This document shows positions 16,860 to 25,456 of a stretch of 61,317 bases of DNA, in pieces. The notes beneath the pieces are model-generated. The model was not told where the DNA came from. It saw only the letters and a list, made by a program, of their open reading frames with translations, and ran no database searches. The DNA comes from Spirochaetota bacterium (lineage in GTDB: Bacteria; Spirochaetota; Spirochaetia; Treponematales; Rectinemataceae). Location of the stretch: assembly GCA_022711355.1 (NCBI GenBank), contig JAKLFE010000025.1, positions 1-61,317 of the forward strand, read 5' to 3'. The number at the start of each line of letters is the position of its first letter. Position 1 is the stretch's first letter. The translations under genes were made by a program, and so were the position numbers.

Positions 16860-18425
16860 TCAGCCCCTGCCCTCGAGCTCCCGCCCGAGCTTCCGGAGCT
16901 CGGGGCCGGAGAGGCGCGCCACGGGCCGGCCGGCGGCGGCGAGGGCCTCGAGGTCGCGCAGCCTCTCCCGCCCGTCGAGCTCCCGGCCGAGCTGGCGTTG
17001 CGCGAACTCGATCACGCGGGGCCGGCAGAACTGGCCCTGGCAGCTTCCCATGCCGGCCCGGCTCCGGCGCTTGATCCCGTCCAGCGTCGCGCATCGCGGC
17101 TCTCGGTCGAGGCACTCGGCGATCTCCCGCTCGCGCACCTGCTCGCAGCGGCAGACCAGGCGCTCGCACTCGCCCGGGGGCAGCGCGGCCGCGGCCTTGG
17201 CCGCCTCGGGGGGGAGGCGCTCGGGCCGGCGCGAGAGATGGGGCGGGAGGGGGCGGCGCGGCGCGTCCTCCTCGAGGCCGGGCCCGGCCGCCGAGGGGCC
17301 GCGGCCGAGGTACGCGGCGGCCTGGCCGGCGAGGAGGCTCGCGATGGCCGGGCTCGCGGTGAGGCCCGGGCTCTGGATCCCGAGGGCGTGGAACCAGCCG
17401 GGGGCCCGCTCGGGCTCGGCCTCGCCGACGTGGAAGTCCCCGTCCTCGGCCGCGCAGCGCAGCCCCGTGAAGCTCCGGATGGCCCGCTCGAGGCTCAGGG
17501 AGGGCACGACGCGGCGGGCGCTCTCGAAGATCCGGCCCAGGCGCTCGGCGTCGCTGCCGAGCATGGCGGCGGGATCCTCGGCTGCCTCGAGCTCCTTCGC
17601 GTCGGGGCCGACGAGGAGGTTGCCCTGGTAGGTCGGGGTAACGAGGATGCCCTTGCCCAGGGGGCCGGGGAGCTGGAAGAGGACGTGGCCAACCAGGCCG
17701 CCCGTGCCCCGGTCCAGGACGATGTACTGGCCGTTGCGGGCCCCCGTGCGCGGAGGCTCCAGGCCGGCCAGGCGGTCCAGGCCCTCGGCCCCGAGGCCGG
17801 CGGCGTTGGCCACGGCCAGGGCGCGATAGGCGAAACCGCCGGCCTCGAGCTCCCAGAAGCCGCCGCCCGGGGCCTCGCCCGAGGGAATGCGGCGGACCGC
17901 CTCGACGGGCCGGCGGAGCTCGAGCTCGGCCCCCCGGCCGATCGCCGCCTCCAGGGCGGCTATCGCGAGGTCCCAGGGGCTGCAGATCCCCGCCCCCGCG
18001 CAATAGAGGGCGAGGCCGTACTCCGGGCTCGCCGCGGGCTCGAGCTCGCGCAGCTCCGGGCCCTCGACGATGCGCAGGTCCCGCAGGCCGTTGGCCAGGC
18101 CCCGCGCGAGGAGGGCCTCGAGCCGGGCCCGGTCCTCGGGCAGGTCGCGGGCGAGGACCAGGCTCCCGATAGGCCTGAAACCGAAGCCCAGCTCGCGCTC
18201 GAGCTCGGGGAAGCGGGCCCGGCCCTGGGCGCAGAGCCTGCCCTTGAGGGTCTCGGGCCCCTCGGCGTAGCCCCCGTGGACGATGGCGCTGTTGGCCTTG
18301 CTGCTCCCCGAGGCGACGTCGGCCTCGGCCTCGAGGACGAGGACCTTGAGGCCGGCCCGGGAGGCCTCCCGGGCGAGGAGAGCGCCCACCGCGCCGGCGC
18401 CGATGATCGCGAGCTCGTAGACCAT
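16860..18425 (-). CDS. FAD-dependent oxidoreductase (GlpA/LhgO-like) with C-terminal BFD-type [2Fe-2S] domain
   Basis: 521 residues. The N-terminal FAD-binding fold opens with IIGAGAVGALLAREASRAG, followed by the DAO-fold body (GSSKANSAIVHGGY, GARNGQYIVLD, ALGIQSPGLTASPAIA). The last ~110 residues hold a BFD-like iron-sulphur domain (VCRCEQV, then CATLDGIKRRSRAGMGSCQGQFC). Such proteins oxidise glycerol-3-phosphate or 2-hydroxyacids, usually with a second flavoprotein and a small DUF1667 protein, neither present here. The ATG has no ribosome site but lies 6 bases after TAGCTT. A divergent ferredoxin gene begins about 95 bases away and could be its electron carrier. Confidence 0.85.
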   Translation of the reverse strand: MVYELAIIGAGAVGALLAREASRAGLKVLVLEAEADVASGSSKANSAIVHGGYAEGPETLKGRLCAQGRARFPELERELGFGFRPIGSLVLARDLPEDRARLEALLARGLANGLRDLRIVEGPELRELEPAASPEYGLALYCAGAGICSPWDLAIAALEAAIGRGAELELRRPVEAVRRIPSGEAPGGGFWELEAGGFAYRALAVANAAGLGAEGLDRLAGLEPPRTGARNGQYIVLDRGTGGLVGHVLFQLPGPLGKGILVTPTYQGNLLVGPDAKELEAAEDPAAMLGSDAERLGRIFESARRVVPSLSLERAIRSFTGLRCAAEDGDFHVGEAEPERAPGWFHALGIQSPGLTASPAIASLLAGQAAAYLGRGPSAAGPGLEEDAPRRPLPPHLSRRPERLPPEAAKAAAALPPGECERLVCRCEQVREREIAECLDREPRCATLDGIKRRSRAGMGSCQGQFCRPRVIEFAQRQLGRELDGRERLRDLEALAAAGRPVARLSGPELRKLGRELEGRG

Positions 18426-18431
18426 GGCCAG

Positions 18432-18461
18432 AAGCTACCCGATAGCCGCGGCCGGCGGCAA
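18432..18461 (-). promoter_or_regulatory. Leaderless-type promoter of the FAD oxidoreductase gene
   Basis: Minus strand: TTGCCG (18461-18456), 18 bases, TAGCTT (18437-18432), then CTGGCC and ATG at 18425. The ATG falls where transcription should begin. Confidence 0.6.
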
Positions 18462-18519
18462 GCCGGGGCCTTTCCCCGGCGCCGGGGGTATGCGCTATAG
18501 TACCCAGGAGGAGGAACAC

Positions 18520-18696
18520 ATGGCGCACCGGATCAACAAGGAAGAGTGCACGGGCTGCGGAGCCTGCCAATCGGAATGCCCGGTCTCCTGCATCAGCGAG
18601 GGCGAGGGCGGCAAGCGGGTGATCGACGAGGCTGCCTGCATCGACTGCGGGGCCTGCGCCGCGGTCTGCCCCGTCAGCTGCATAGCCCAGGTCTAG
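18520..18696 (+). CDS. Small 2x[4Fe-4S] ferredoxin
   Basis: 58 residues with two complete cluster motifs, CTGCGACQSEC-P and CIDCGACAAVC-P, each followed by VSCI. It is a clostridial-type low-potential electron carrier in the cytoplasm. GGAGGAGG lies 7 bases before ATG, and TATAGT (18496-18501) is a likely -10 box, so this gene has a conventional short leader. A GC hairpin follows the stop. Likely general electron donor for the redox enzymes around it. Confidence 0.95.
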   Translation: MAHRINKEECTGCGACQSECPVSCISEGEGGKRVIDEAACIDCGACAAVCPVSCIAQV

Positions 18697-18702
18697 GGAC
18701 CG

Positions 18703-18723
18703 CCCCGGCCGAATAGGCCGGGG
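18703..18723 (+). terminator. GC hairpin after the ferredoxin gene
   Basis: Stem CCCCGGCC (18703-18710) with GGCCGGGG (18716-18723), loop GAATA, six bases past the stop. No T-tract follows. Confidence 0.6.
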
Positions 18724-18831
18724 CTGGCCCGCAGGGCGGCGGCTCGGGCCGGCCGCCGCCCCTCGCTCGTCCCTCGCCCTACCGAGCCTTTCATCACGCC
18801 CTCCCTTTGGCTTTTTAGTATATTAAGATTC

Positions 18832-19926
18832 ATGAATACACGGCGCCTAGCCCGAGCGGCAGCCTTCCTCGCCTTCGCCTTGGCGGCGGCCCTCGCCGGC
18901 TCCTGCGCCCCGCCCAAGGGAGGCTCCGCCATGAATGAGAAAGCCGACGAGGCCCGCGAGGCCGAGCTCCGCTCCCGGCTGAGCGAGGAGCAGTACGCGG
19001 TCACCCAGCTCTGCGGGACCGAGCCGCCCTTCCGCAACGCCTACTGGGACGAGCACCGTCCGGGCATCTACGTCGACATCGTGTCGGGGGCGCCCCTGTT
19101 CAGCTCGGCCGACAAGTTCGACTCGGGCTCGGGCTGGCCGAGCTTCACCCGTCCCATCGAGTCGGGGGCGGTCAAGGAGCGGCCCGACGCCAGCTACGGC
19201 ATGGTCCGGACCGAGGTCAGGAGCTCCGTCGCCGACTCCCACCTCGGCCACCTCTTCCCCGACGGGCCCGGGCCCGCGGGGCTGCGCTACTGCATCAACT
19301 CGGCGGCCCTCCGCTTCGTGCCCGTCGAGGAGCTGGAGGCCGCGGGCTACGGCGAGCTCCTCGCCCTCTTCCCGGATTTCGAGCGAAGGCCCGCGGTCGG
19401 CCGCGAGACGGCGGTTTTCGCCGCGGGCTGCTTCTGGGGGGTGGAAGAGTACTTCCGCCGCCTTCCCGGGGTCCTCGAGACCGAGGTGGGCTACTCCGGG
19501 GGGAAGCTCCCGAACCCGAGCTACGAGGAGGTCTGCGCGGGAGGCACGGGCCACGCCGAGGCCCTCAGGATCGTCTTCGATCCGCGGCGCATAGGCTACG
19601 AGGAGCTCCTCCGCCGTTTCTTCGAGATGCACGACCCGACCCAGGTGAACCGCCAGGGCAACGACATCGGCGCCCAGTACCGCTCGGTCGTCTTCTACGC
19701 GAGCGAGGCCCAGCGCGCGGCGGCCGCGGCCATGCTCGCGAGCCTCGGCTCGAGCGGCCGATACCGCCGGCCCCTCGCCACCGAGCTCGTCGAGGCCATG
19801 CCCTTCTACCCGGCCGAGGACTACCACCAGGACTACCTGCGGAAGAATCCCGGCGGCTACTGCCACGTGGACTTCGGCGAGCTCAAGCCCGATCAGGCCG
19901 AGAACGAGGGATTGGTCCCGCGCTGA
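18832..19926 (+). CDS. msrBA: Bifunctional methionine sulfoxide reductase MsrB-MsrA, lipoprotein
   Basis: 364 residues. The signal peptide ends in LAGSC with a lipidation cysteine at 25. MsrB domain about 48-178 has its catalytic Cys154 ([11 protein letters not shown]), GWPSF and HLGH, and lacks the CxxC zinc site of many MsrBs. MsrA domain about 190-350 has catalytic Cys200 ([10 protein letters not shown]), GYSGG and YHQDYL. The domain order is B then A. The lipidated form suggests repair of oxidised methionine in envelope proteins. TATATT (18819-18824) lies 7 bases before ATG with no ribosome site. Its 3' end overlaps the convergent kinase gene by 34 bases. Confidence 0.93.
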   Translation: MNTRRLARAAAFLAFALAAALAGSCAPPKGGSAMNEKADEAREAELRSRLSEEQYAVTQLCGTEPPFRNAYWDEHRPGIYVDIVSGAPLFSSADKFDSGSGWPSFTRPIESGAVKERPDASYGMVRTEVRSSVADSHLGHLFPDGPGPAGLRYCINSAALRFVPVEELEAAGYGELLALFPDFERRPAVGRETAVFAAGCFWGVEEYFRRLPGVLETEVGYSGGKLPNPSYEEVCAGGTGHAEALRIVFDPRRIGYEELLRRFFEMHDPTQVNRQGNDIGAQYRSVVFYASEAQRAAAAAMLASLGSSGRYRRPLATELVEAMPFYPAEDYHQDYLRKNPGGYCHVDFGELKPDQAENEGLVPR

Positions 19927-21740
19927 GGGGCCGCGGGGAGCTCGACGCTGAAGACGGTGCGGCCCGGCCTGCTCTCGAAGGAGATGGAGCCGCCGCAGCT
20001 CTCCACGATCTTGCGGCAGATGTCCAGGCCCAGGCCGATGCCCTCGCCCCGCTTCTTGGTGGTGAAGAAGGGCTCGAAGATCCTCTGGCGGATCTCCTCC
20101 GGTATGCCCGGGCCCGAGTCCGCGATCCGGACCACGGCCCGGTCGCCGCGGCGCTCGGATGAGAGCTCGAGCCTGCCCTTGTACTCCATGGCCTGGAGGG
20201 CGTTGTTGACGAGGTTCATCCAGACCTGGCCGAGCCCGGCGGCCGTGCCCAGGGCCATGAGCCCCGGCTCGAAGCTGCGGCTCAGCTCGACGCCGAGCTT
20301 GCTCCGGTGATGGACGAGGACCAGGACGGTCTCGATCTCCGCGGCCAGGTCGACGGGCTCGAGGCTCGCCTCCCCCCGGTCGGGGAGGAGGTAGCCCCGG
20401 AGGGCCCCGACCACGCCAACAGCCTTCGAGGCAGCCGTCTCCACGATCTGCGCGGCCCGCCGCGCCGCGACCAGGCCCGAGGCCGACTCGAGGAGGGCCG
20501 CGCACTCGGGGTCGGCGAAGAAGCCCAGGAGCCCCTCCTCATCGGAGAGGAGGAGGGAGACGACCCCGAGCTCCTCGGCGAGGGAGGCGAGCTCGGCCGC
20601 GGCCGGGGAGCCCGCCTCCTCGAGCTTGACGGCGAGGGAGCGCCGGGCCGCGCGGGCCGCGGCCCGGTCGGGGAAGTCCAGCCGGCCCGAGGCGCCCGCC
20701 AGGCCGAGCTCGAGGAGGTGGAGGAAGCAGGCCAGCCGCTCGGGGCCGAGGCCCGCGGCGAGGGAGAGGGCCGGGATCAGGTCGCGGTCAAGTATCTCGG
20801 AGAGGCTCCGGTTCGATGAGGCGATGGCTCCCAAGGGGGTATTGAGCTCGTGGGCGATGCCGGCGGAGAGCTGGCCGAGGGCGGAGAGCCGCTCCGAGCG
20901 GACGATGTGGTCCTGGGCCTCCCGGAGCTCCTCCAGGGCCGACCGGAGCCCCGCGTTGGCCGCCGAAAGCTCCTCGGTGCGGCTGGCCACGGTGGCCTCG
21001 AGGCCCGAGGTCATCTCGGCGAGGCGGCCCGCCATCTCGTTGAAGGAGGAGGCGAGGTCGAGGAACTCCTCGTCGCCCCGGGCCTCGGCCCGGGCCGAGA
21101 GCTCGCCTGAGCCCATGCGCCGCGTCGCGGCGACGAGGCGCTCGACGGGCCGCGAGACCCTCCTGGCCAGGAAGCGGGCGGCCGCCCCGGCCGCCAAGGC
21201 CCCGGCGGCGAGGAAGGCGATGGCGGGGACGATGAGGGAGAAGGCGGTCCGCGCCGGCAGGCCCTCGTCGATGAGGGCGAAGGCCCTCCAGCCCCAGGCC
21301 GGGAGGAGAAGCTCCCGGCCGATGTAGCGCAGCCCCTCGGCCGGGAAGCTGACGAGGCGGCGCCCGGGATCGGCGCCGAAGGGGGCGACGAGGAGCTCGG
21401 CCTCCCCGGCCTCGATCCCGGGAGGCCCGAGGAGTATCCGGCCAGCCTCGTCGAGGATGAGGAAAGCGCCGGGGGTGCCCGAGAGGCCCGCGGCGAAGGC
21501 CGCGAGCTTCTTGCGGGCGCTCTTCGAGTAGAAGGGCGAGGCGGCGACGCCGAGGCGGTCGAGGAGCTCGGCCTCGAGCTCGGACTGCCGCTCGAGGGCC
21601 CTCAGCTCGAGGTCGAGGGCCTCGAAGTAGAGATCGCGGACCGTCAGCCTCGTGGTCGCGAAGAGGATGCTCCCCGCGAGGATGGCCGGGAGGAGGACGA
21701 CCGGGAGGAGGACCAGGCTGAGCCGAGAGCTGAAGCGCAC
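19893..21740 (-). CDS. Membrane sensor histidine kinase
   Basis: 615 residues. Membrane helix 1 is at about 8-30, a periplasmic sensor segment follows (about 31-165), helix 2 is about 166-192, then a HAMP linker, a coiled coil (about 245-285), phospho-acceptor His297 in [13 protein letters not shown], and an ATPase domain with the N box ([12 protein letters not shown]), [10 protein letters not shown] and [10 protein letters not shown]. It starts with GTG, 3 bases after the stop of the upstream gene for a tandem solute-binding lipoprotein, so the two are surely cotranscribed. No response regulator gene is nearby. It probably receives its signal from that lipoprotein. Confidence 0.92.
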   Translation of the reverse strand: MRFSSRLSLVLLPVVLLPAILAGSILFATTRLTVRDLYFEALDLELRALERQSELEAELLDRLGVAASPFYSKSARKKLAAFAAGLSGTPGAFLILDEAGRILLGPPGIEAGEAELLVAPFGADPGRRLVSFPAEGLRYIGRELLLPAWGWRAFALIDEGLPARTAFSLIVPAIAFLAAGALAAGAAARFLARRVSRPVERLVAATRRMGSGELSARAEARGDEEFLDLASSFNEMAGRLAEMTSGLEATVASRTEELSAANAGLRSALEELREAQDHIVRSERLSALGQLSAGIAHELNTPLGAIASSNRSLSEILDRDLIPALSLAAGLGPERLACFLHLLELGLAGASGRLDFPDRAAARAARRSLAVKLEEAGSPAAAELASLAEELGVVSLLLSDEEGLLGFFADPECAALLESASGLVAARRAAQIVETAASKAVGVVGALRGYLLPDRGEASLEPVDLAAEIETVLVLVHHRSKLGVELSRSFEPGLMALGTAAGLGQVWMNLVNNALQAMEYKGRLELSSERRGDRAVVRIADSGPGIPEEIRQRIFEPFFTTKKRGEGIGLGLDICRKIVESCGGSISFESRPGRTVFSVELPAAPQRGTNPSFSA

Positions 21741-21743
21741 CCT

Positions 21744-23531
21744 CTAGTCCTCCGCGGCGATCATGCCGAGGTACTCCGCGAAGGAGGAACCGAAGGACTC
21801 GAGCCAGAGGCCCTCGAAGCTCCCGTCCCCCTTGATCGCTTCGACCCAGGAGTCGAGCAGGGAAGCCAGGTCCTCGTCGCCCTTGGCGACGGCCCAGGAG
21901 ATGGTGTCGACCTCGCTCGAGGCCGGCGCCATCGAGAGCCCCGGGTACTCGCGGAGGAGGGCGAGGCCGATGGTGGCGTCCGAGATGGTGAGGTCGGCCT
22001 TCCCCGCTGCCACGGCCTCGACCGCGGCCCGCTCGCTGCCCGCCGGCAGGAAGCCGAGGCGCGATCCGAGCTCGGCCTCGCGGGCGCGGAGCCAGGACTC
22101 GTAGCTCGTGTCGGGCAGGAGGCTCAGCCGGAGCCGGGCCAAGGCCGCGGGGGAATCGAGCCCGAGCCCGCCGCGGCCGACGTACATCAGGCGATTGGGG
22201 TAGAGCCCGACGAAGCGCAGGAACTTCTTCCGCCACGCGAGGGGGCTCAGGCTCCCGACGTAGAGCTCGACCTCCTCGAGGAGATCGGGCGCGTAGGAGT
22301 AGCTCGGATCGGTCTTGGCCCGCTCGGGAACGCTCCCGCCGAGCGAGAGGAACTCCTCGAAGCTGACCGGCCGCAGGATTACCGGGATCCCGAGGTCCCG
22401 CTCCAGGCGCTTCACGAGGAGGTAGTGCAGGCCCCGGGGCTCGCCTCCGGAATCTCCCGCGGGCGGCTCGTAGACGCTGAGCTCGGCTTGGATGGCCACC
22501 CTGAGCCCGCCAGCGCGCCTGATCCTCTCGAGGCGGGCGCGCTGAGGCCCGGTCGGCGCGAGGGCCGCGGCCTCCCGGTAGCGCAGGAGGCTGTAGTAGT
22601 CCTCCAATTTCATGCCGAAGCACTCGAGCCAGAGCCGGGCGTAGGAGCCCGAGGCCTTGGCCGCCGCGAGGTACTCCCGGAAGGCCGCCTCGAGCTCCCC
22701 GTCCTCGGGGGCCACGGCCCAGCCGGTCAGCTGGAGGTCGGAGACGGGGAGGCCGATGGAGAGGCCGGGATAGGCGGGGGCGAGGTAGGCGGCCGTGTCG
22801 GCGTCGCGGAGGGTGAGATCGGCCCTCCCCTCCTGGACCTCGGCGTAGGCGTCGAGCCGGTCGTCGGGCAGGGCGACGATGGCGAAGCCGAGGCCGAGCC
22901 GCTCGCGGATCGCGCGGAGCGAGGACTCGTAGCTCGACCGCGCCGAGACGACGGCCGTCTTGCCCGCGAGGTCGCGGAGGCTCGCGAGCTCCTCCCCCGC
23001 GCGGGTGATCGTGAGGATGCGGTTGGGGAGGAAGGGCAGGACCCGCATGAGCGGCTCGCGCCAGGGCAGGGGGGCGAGGCTGTGGACGATGAGGTCGTAG
23101 CCCTCGAAGACATCGGAGCGGGAACCGGCCGGGGGCGGGGGGAGGCCCTCGCCGTAGACCTTCCCGCCGACGGAGAAGAAGCGGTCGAAGGGGAGGACCT
23201 CGATCCGGAAGCCCACGCCGAGCCAGGAGGCGAAGTCCGCGGCGAGGCGGGCGTGGAAGCCGCCGAAGCCCTTCCCGGGCTCGCCGGGGTCGGGGGGCTC
23301 GTAGATGCTGCGCGTGGCGGTGGTCGCCGCGCGGAGGCCCCCGCCGGCGGCGAGTCGTGCAGCCAGCTTCCGGGCGGCCGCCGAGGGCTCGGCCAGGGGG
23401 GCTTCCCGCGCGGGACCCGCCTCGCCCCGGGGCGCCCGGGCCTCGCCGGGCGCGGCGCCCCGGCCCTCCGAGCAGGAGAGGAGGAGCGAGGCCGCCAGGG
23501 CGAGGAGGGAGCCGATGCTGCGTGTTCTCAC
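21744..23531 (-). CDS. Lipoprotein with two tandem SBP_bac_3 domains
   Basis: 595 residues. Lipoprotein signal with LLLSC (Cys20). Two periplasmic-binding modules of amino-acid-binding type follow: about 60-320 (starts GGGLRAATTATRSIYEPP) and about 333-590 (starts AGGLRVAIQAELSVYEPP). The two openings align, so the second is a duplicate. No ABC permease or ATPase accompanies it; the next gene, 3 bases on, is a histidine kinase. BvgS-type kinases carry the same tandem domains fused on the same chain, so I infer a ligand sensor for that kinase. Start is GTG; promoter TTGCTT-17-TATACT lies at 23549-23577. Confidence 0.88.
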   Translation of the reverse strand: MRTRSIGSLLALAASLLLSCSEGRGAAPGEARAPRGEAGPAREAPLAEPSAAARKLAARLAAGGGLRAATTATRSIYEPPDPGEPGKGFGGFHARLAADFASWLGVGFRIEVLPFDRFFSVGGKVYGEGLPPPPAGSRSDVFEGYDLIVHSLAPLPWREPLMRVLPFLPNRILTITRAGEELASLRDLAGKTAVVSARSSYESSLRAIRERLGLGFAIVALPDDRLDAYAEVQEGRADLTLRDADTAAYLAPAYPGLSIGLPVSDLQLTGWAVAPEDGELEAAFREYLAAAKASGSYARLWLECFGMKLEDYYSLLRYREAAALAPTGPQRARLERIRRAGGLRVAIQAELSVYEPPAGDSGGEPRGLHYLLVKRLERDLGIPVILRPVSFEEFLSLGGSVPERAKTDPSYSYAPDLLEEVELYVGSLSPLAWRKKFLRFVGLYPNRLMYVGRGGLGLDSPAALARLRLSLLPDTSYESWLRAREAELGSRLGFLPAGSERAAVEAVAAGKADLTISDATIGLALLREYPGLSMAPASSEVDTISWAVAKGDEDLASLLDSWVEAIKGDGSFEGLWLESFGSSFAEYLGMIAAED

Positions 23532-23548
23532 GATGCCACTCTGCTCCC

Positions 23549-23577
23549 AGTATAGGCGGGGCCGCGGGCCGAAGCAA
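23549..23577 (-). promoter_or_regulatory. Promoter of the sensor lipoprotein - kinase operon
   Basis: Minus strand: TTGCTT (23577-23572), 17 bases, TATACT (23554-23549). Predicted start near 23542 leaves a leader of only about 11 bases before GTG 23531. Confidence 0.7.
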
Positions 23578-23614
23578 ATCGCGCCCGAGCCTATGCCGAG
23601 GGGTCGAAGCTCGC

Positions 23615-23626
23615 TAGAATCCCGGC
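23615..23626 (+). promoter_or_regulatory. Leaderless-type -10 box before the DUF1232 gene
   Basis: TAGAAT (23615-23620), then CCCGGC, then ATG at 23627. No Shine-Dalgarno is possible in six bases; no clear -35 was seen. Confidence 0.5.
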
Positions 23627-24076
23627 ATGGGAAAGGACCTTCCGGACCGAGCCGCGCCCGGGGCCCGCCGCCCGCAGCGGCCCGCCCTCGCCCGCCTTAG
23701 GCGCCGCGCCGCCCGCCTCCAGCGGCAGCTCTGGACCGCCTACCTCGCCCTGCGCGACCCGGGGACGCCCCGCCTCGCCCGGGTCGTCATCATCGCCGCC
23801 CTCGCCTACGCGGCGAGCCCGGTGGACCTCATCCCCGATTTCATTCCCCTCCTCGGCCAGCTCGACGACCTGGTCATCCTGCCCGCCCTGGCGGCCTGGG
23901 CCCTCAGCCTCATCCCCCCCGAGGTGGCCGCGCGCTGCCGCCGCGAGGCCTGGAAGCGCCTCGCCTCGGGGGAGCGGATGGACGCGAAGGCCGGCAGGGC
24001 GGCCGCGCTCCTCTTCGTCCTCCTCTGGATCGCCCTCCTCGCCTGGATCGCCTCCCTCTTCCTCCGCCGCGCCTGA
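23627..24076 (+). CDS. DUF1232 (YkvA-type) membrane protein
   Basis: 149 residues. An Arg-rich N-terminus leads into the DUF1232 core [19 protein letters not shown] (about 65-85), then a helix pair and a C-terminal membrane helix ([21 protein letters not shown]). The family is widespread and of unknown function. It stands alone on the plus strand between the sensor operon (divergent) and proA. Confidence 0.88.
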   Translation: MGKDLPDRAAPGARRPQRPALARLRRRAARLQRQLWTAYLALRDPGTPRLARVVIIAALAYAASPVDLIPDFIPLLGQLDDLVILPALAAWALSLIPPEVAARCRREAWKRLASGERMDAKAGRAAALLFVLLWIALLAWIASLFLRRA

Positions 24077-24092
24077 GGGCCCCGCCTCGGGC
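24071..24092 (+). terminator. Possible terminator hairpin overlapping the DUF1232 stop
   Basis: GCCTGAGG (24071-24078) pairs with CCTCGGGC (24085-24092) with one G-U type mismatch and a 6-base loop. It includes the stop codon and has no T-tract. Confidence 0.35.
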
Positions 24093-24097
24093 TCCCA

Positions 24098-24127
24098 TTG
24101 CGCGCCGCCCCCTCCCCCTGCTAGTTT
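24098..24127 (+). promoter_or_regulatory. Leaderless-type promoter of proA-proB
   Basis: TTGCGC (24098-24103), 18 bases, TAGTTT (24122-24127), then CTATCC and ATG at 24134. Confidence 0.6.
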
Positions 24128-24133
24128 CTATCC

Positions 24134-25456
24134 ATGGATACGCTCGAACTGGCCCGCGCGGGGGCCGCCGCCGCCCGCGCCCTCCTGGCCCTGGGCCCCG
24201 GGATCAAGGACGGGGCCCTGGCCCTCGCCGCGGCCCGCCTGCGCGAGGGCTCGGGCCGGATCTTCGCGGCCAACGAGGCCGACCTCGCCGCCGCCCGCGC
24301 CGCCGGCCTCGCCCCTCCCCTTCTCAAGCGCCTAACCTACGACGAGGGCAAGCTCGCCGAGTCCCTCGCGATGCTCGCGGCCCTGGCCCGCCTGCCCGAT
24401 CCGGCGGGCAGGATCCTCGAGGCCCGCCGCCTCGACGCTGGCCTCGAGCTCAGGCGGATATCCTGCCCGATCGGCCTCGTGGCCCTCGTCTTCGAGAGCC
24501 GCCCCGACGCCCTCGTGCAGATGGCCGGGCTGGCCATCAAGAGCGGCAACGCCATCGTCGCCAAGGGGGGCCGGGAGGCGGAGCGCACCAACCGCGAGCT
24601 CGCCGCCCTCCTCGCGGCCGCCGGCGCCGAGGCCGGCCTCCCCGCCGGCTGGCTCTCCTGCCTCGAGACCAGGGAGGAGGTGGCCGAGCTCCTCGCGCTC
24701 GACCGCTACGTCGACCTCGTCATACCCCGGGGCTCCAAGCAGTTCGTCCGCCGGATCCAGGAGTCGAGCCGGATCCCGGTCCTCGGCCACTCCGACGGGA
24801 TCTGCCACCTCTACGTCCACGAGGACGCCGACGTGGCCATGGCCTCGGCCCTCGCCCTCGACTCGAAGGCCCAGTATCCCGCGGCCTGCAACGCGGCCGA
24901 GGTCCTCCTGGTCCACTCCGGGATCGCGCAACGCGCGCTTCCGGCCATCGCGGCCGCCCTCGAGTCCGCCTCGGTCCGCCTCGAGCTCTGCCCTCGGAGC
25001 CTGGCCATCCTCGGCCCCGGCCCCGGCCGGTCGCCCAAGGGCGGCGGGGACTGGGCCGTCGAGTACCTCGACCTGGTCATGGCCGTGAAGGTCGTCGGCT
25101 CGCTCGACGAGGCGATCGCCCACGTCAACGAGTTCGGCTCGGGCCACACGGACGCCATCGCGACCTCCTCGCGGGAGGCCGCCCGGCGCTTCATGGCCGA
25201 GGTCGACTCGGCCTCGGTGTACTGGAACGCGAGCACCCGCTTCGCCGACGGCTACCGCTACGGCCTCGGGGCCGAGCTCGGCATCTCGACGGGCAAGCTC
25301 CACGCCCGCGGCCCCATGGGCCTCGAGGGCCTCATGACCTACAAGTGGCTCCTCGAGGGCTCGGGCCAGCTCGTCGCCGACTACGCCTCGGGCTCGCGGC
25401 GCTTCGAGCACGCCGAGCTGCCGGAGGAGAGGGGGAAGCGCTATGGCGGGAACTGA
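24134..25456 (+). CDS. proA: Glutamate-5-semialdehyde dehydrogenase (gamma-glutamyl phosphate reductase)
   Basis: 440 residues. ALDH-superfamily enzyme of proline synthesis: NADPH reduces gamma-glutamyl phosphate to glutamate semialdehyde in the cytoplasm. The catalytic cysteine lies in QYPAACNAAE. VFESRPDAL, KGGREAERTN, VNEFGSGHTDAI and GLGAELGIST are standard ProA blocks, and the length is normal. It overlaps proB by 14 bases. The order proA then proB is the reverse of the common proB-proA order. Leaderless-type start. Confidence 0.97.
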   Translation: MDTLELARAGAAAARALLALGPGIKDGALALAAARLREGSGRIFAANEADLAAARAAGLAPPLLKRLTYDEGKLAESLAMLAALARLPDPAGRILEARRLDAGLELRRISCPIGLVALVFESRPDALVQMAGLAIKSGNAIVAKGGREAERTNRELAALLAAAGAEAGLPAGWLSCLETREEVAELLALDRYVDLVIPRGSKQFVRRIQESSRIPVLGHSDGICHLYVHEDADVAMASALALDSKAQYPAACNAAEVLLVHSGIAQRALPAIAAALESASVRLELCPRSLAILGPGPGRSPKGGGDWAVEYLDLVMAVKVVGSLDEAIAHVNEFGSGHTDAIATSSREAARRFMAEVDSASVYWNASTRFADGYRYGLGAELGISTGKLHARGPMGLEGLMTYKWLLEGSGQLVADYASGSRRFEHAELPEERGKRYGGN

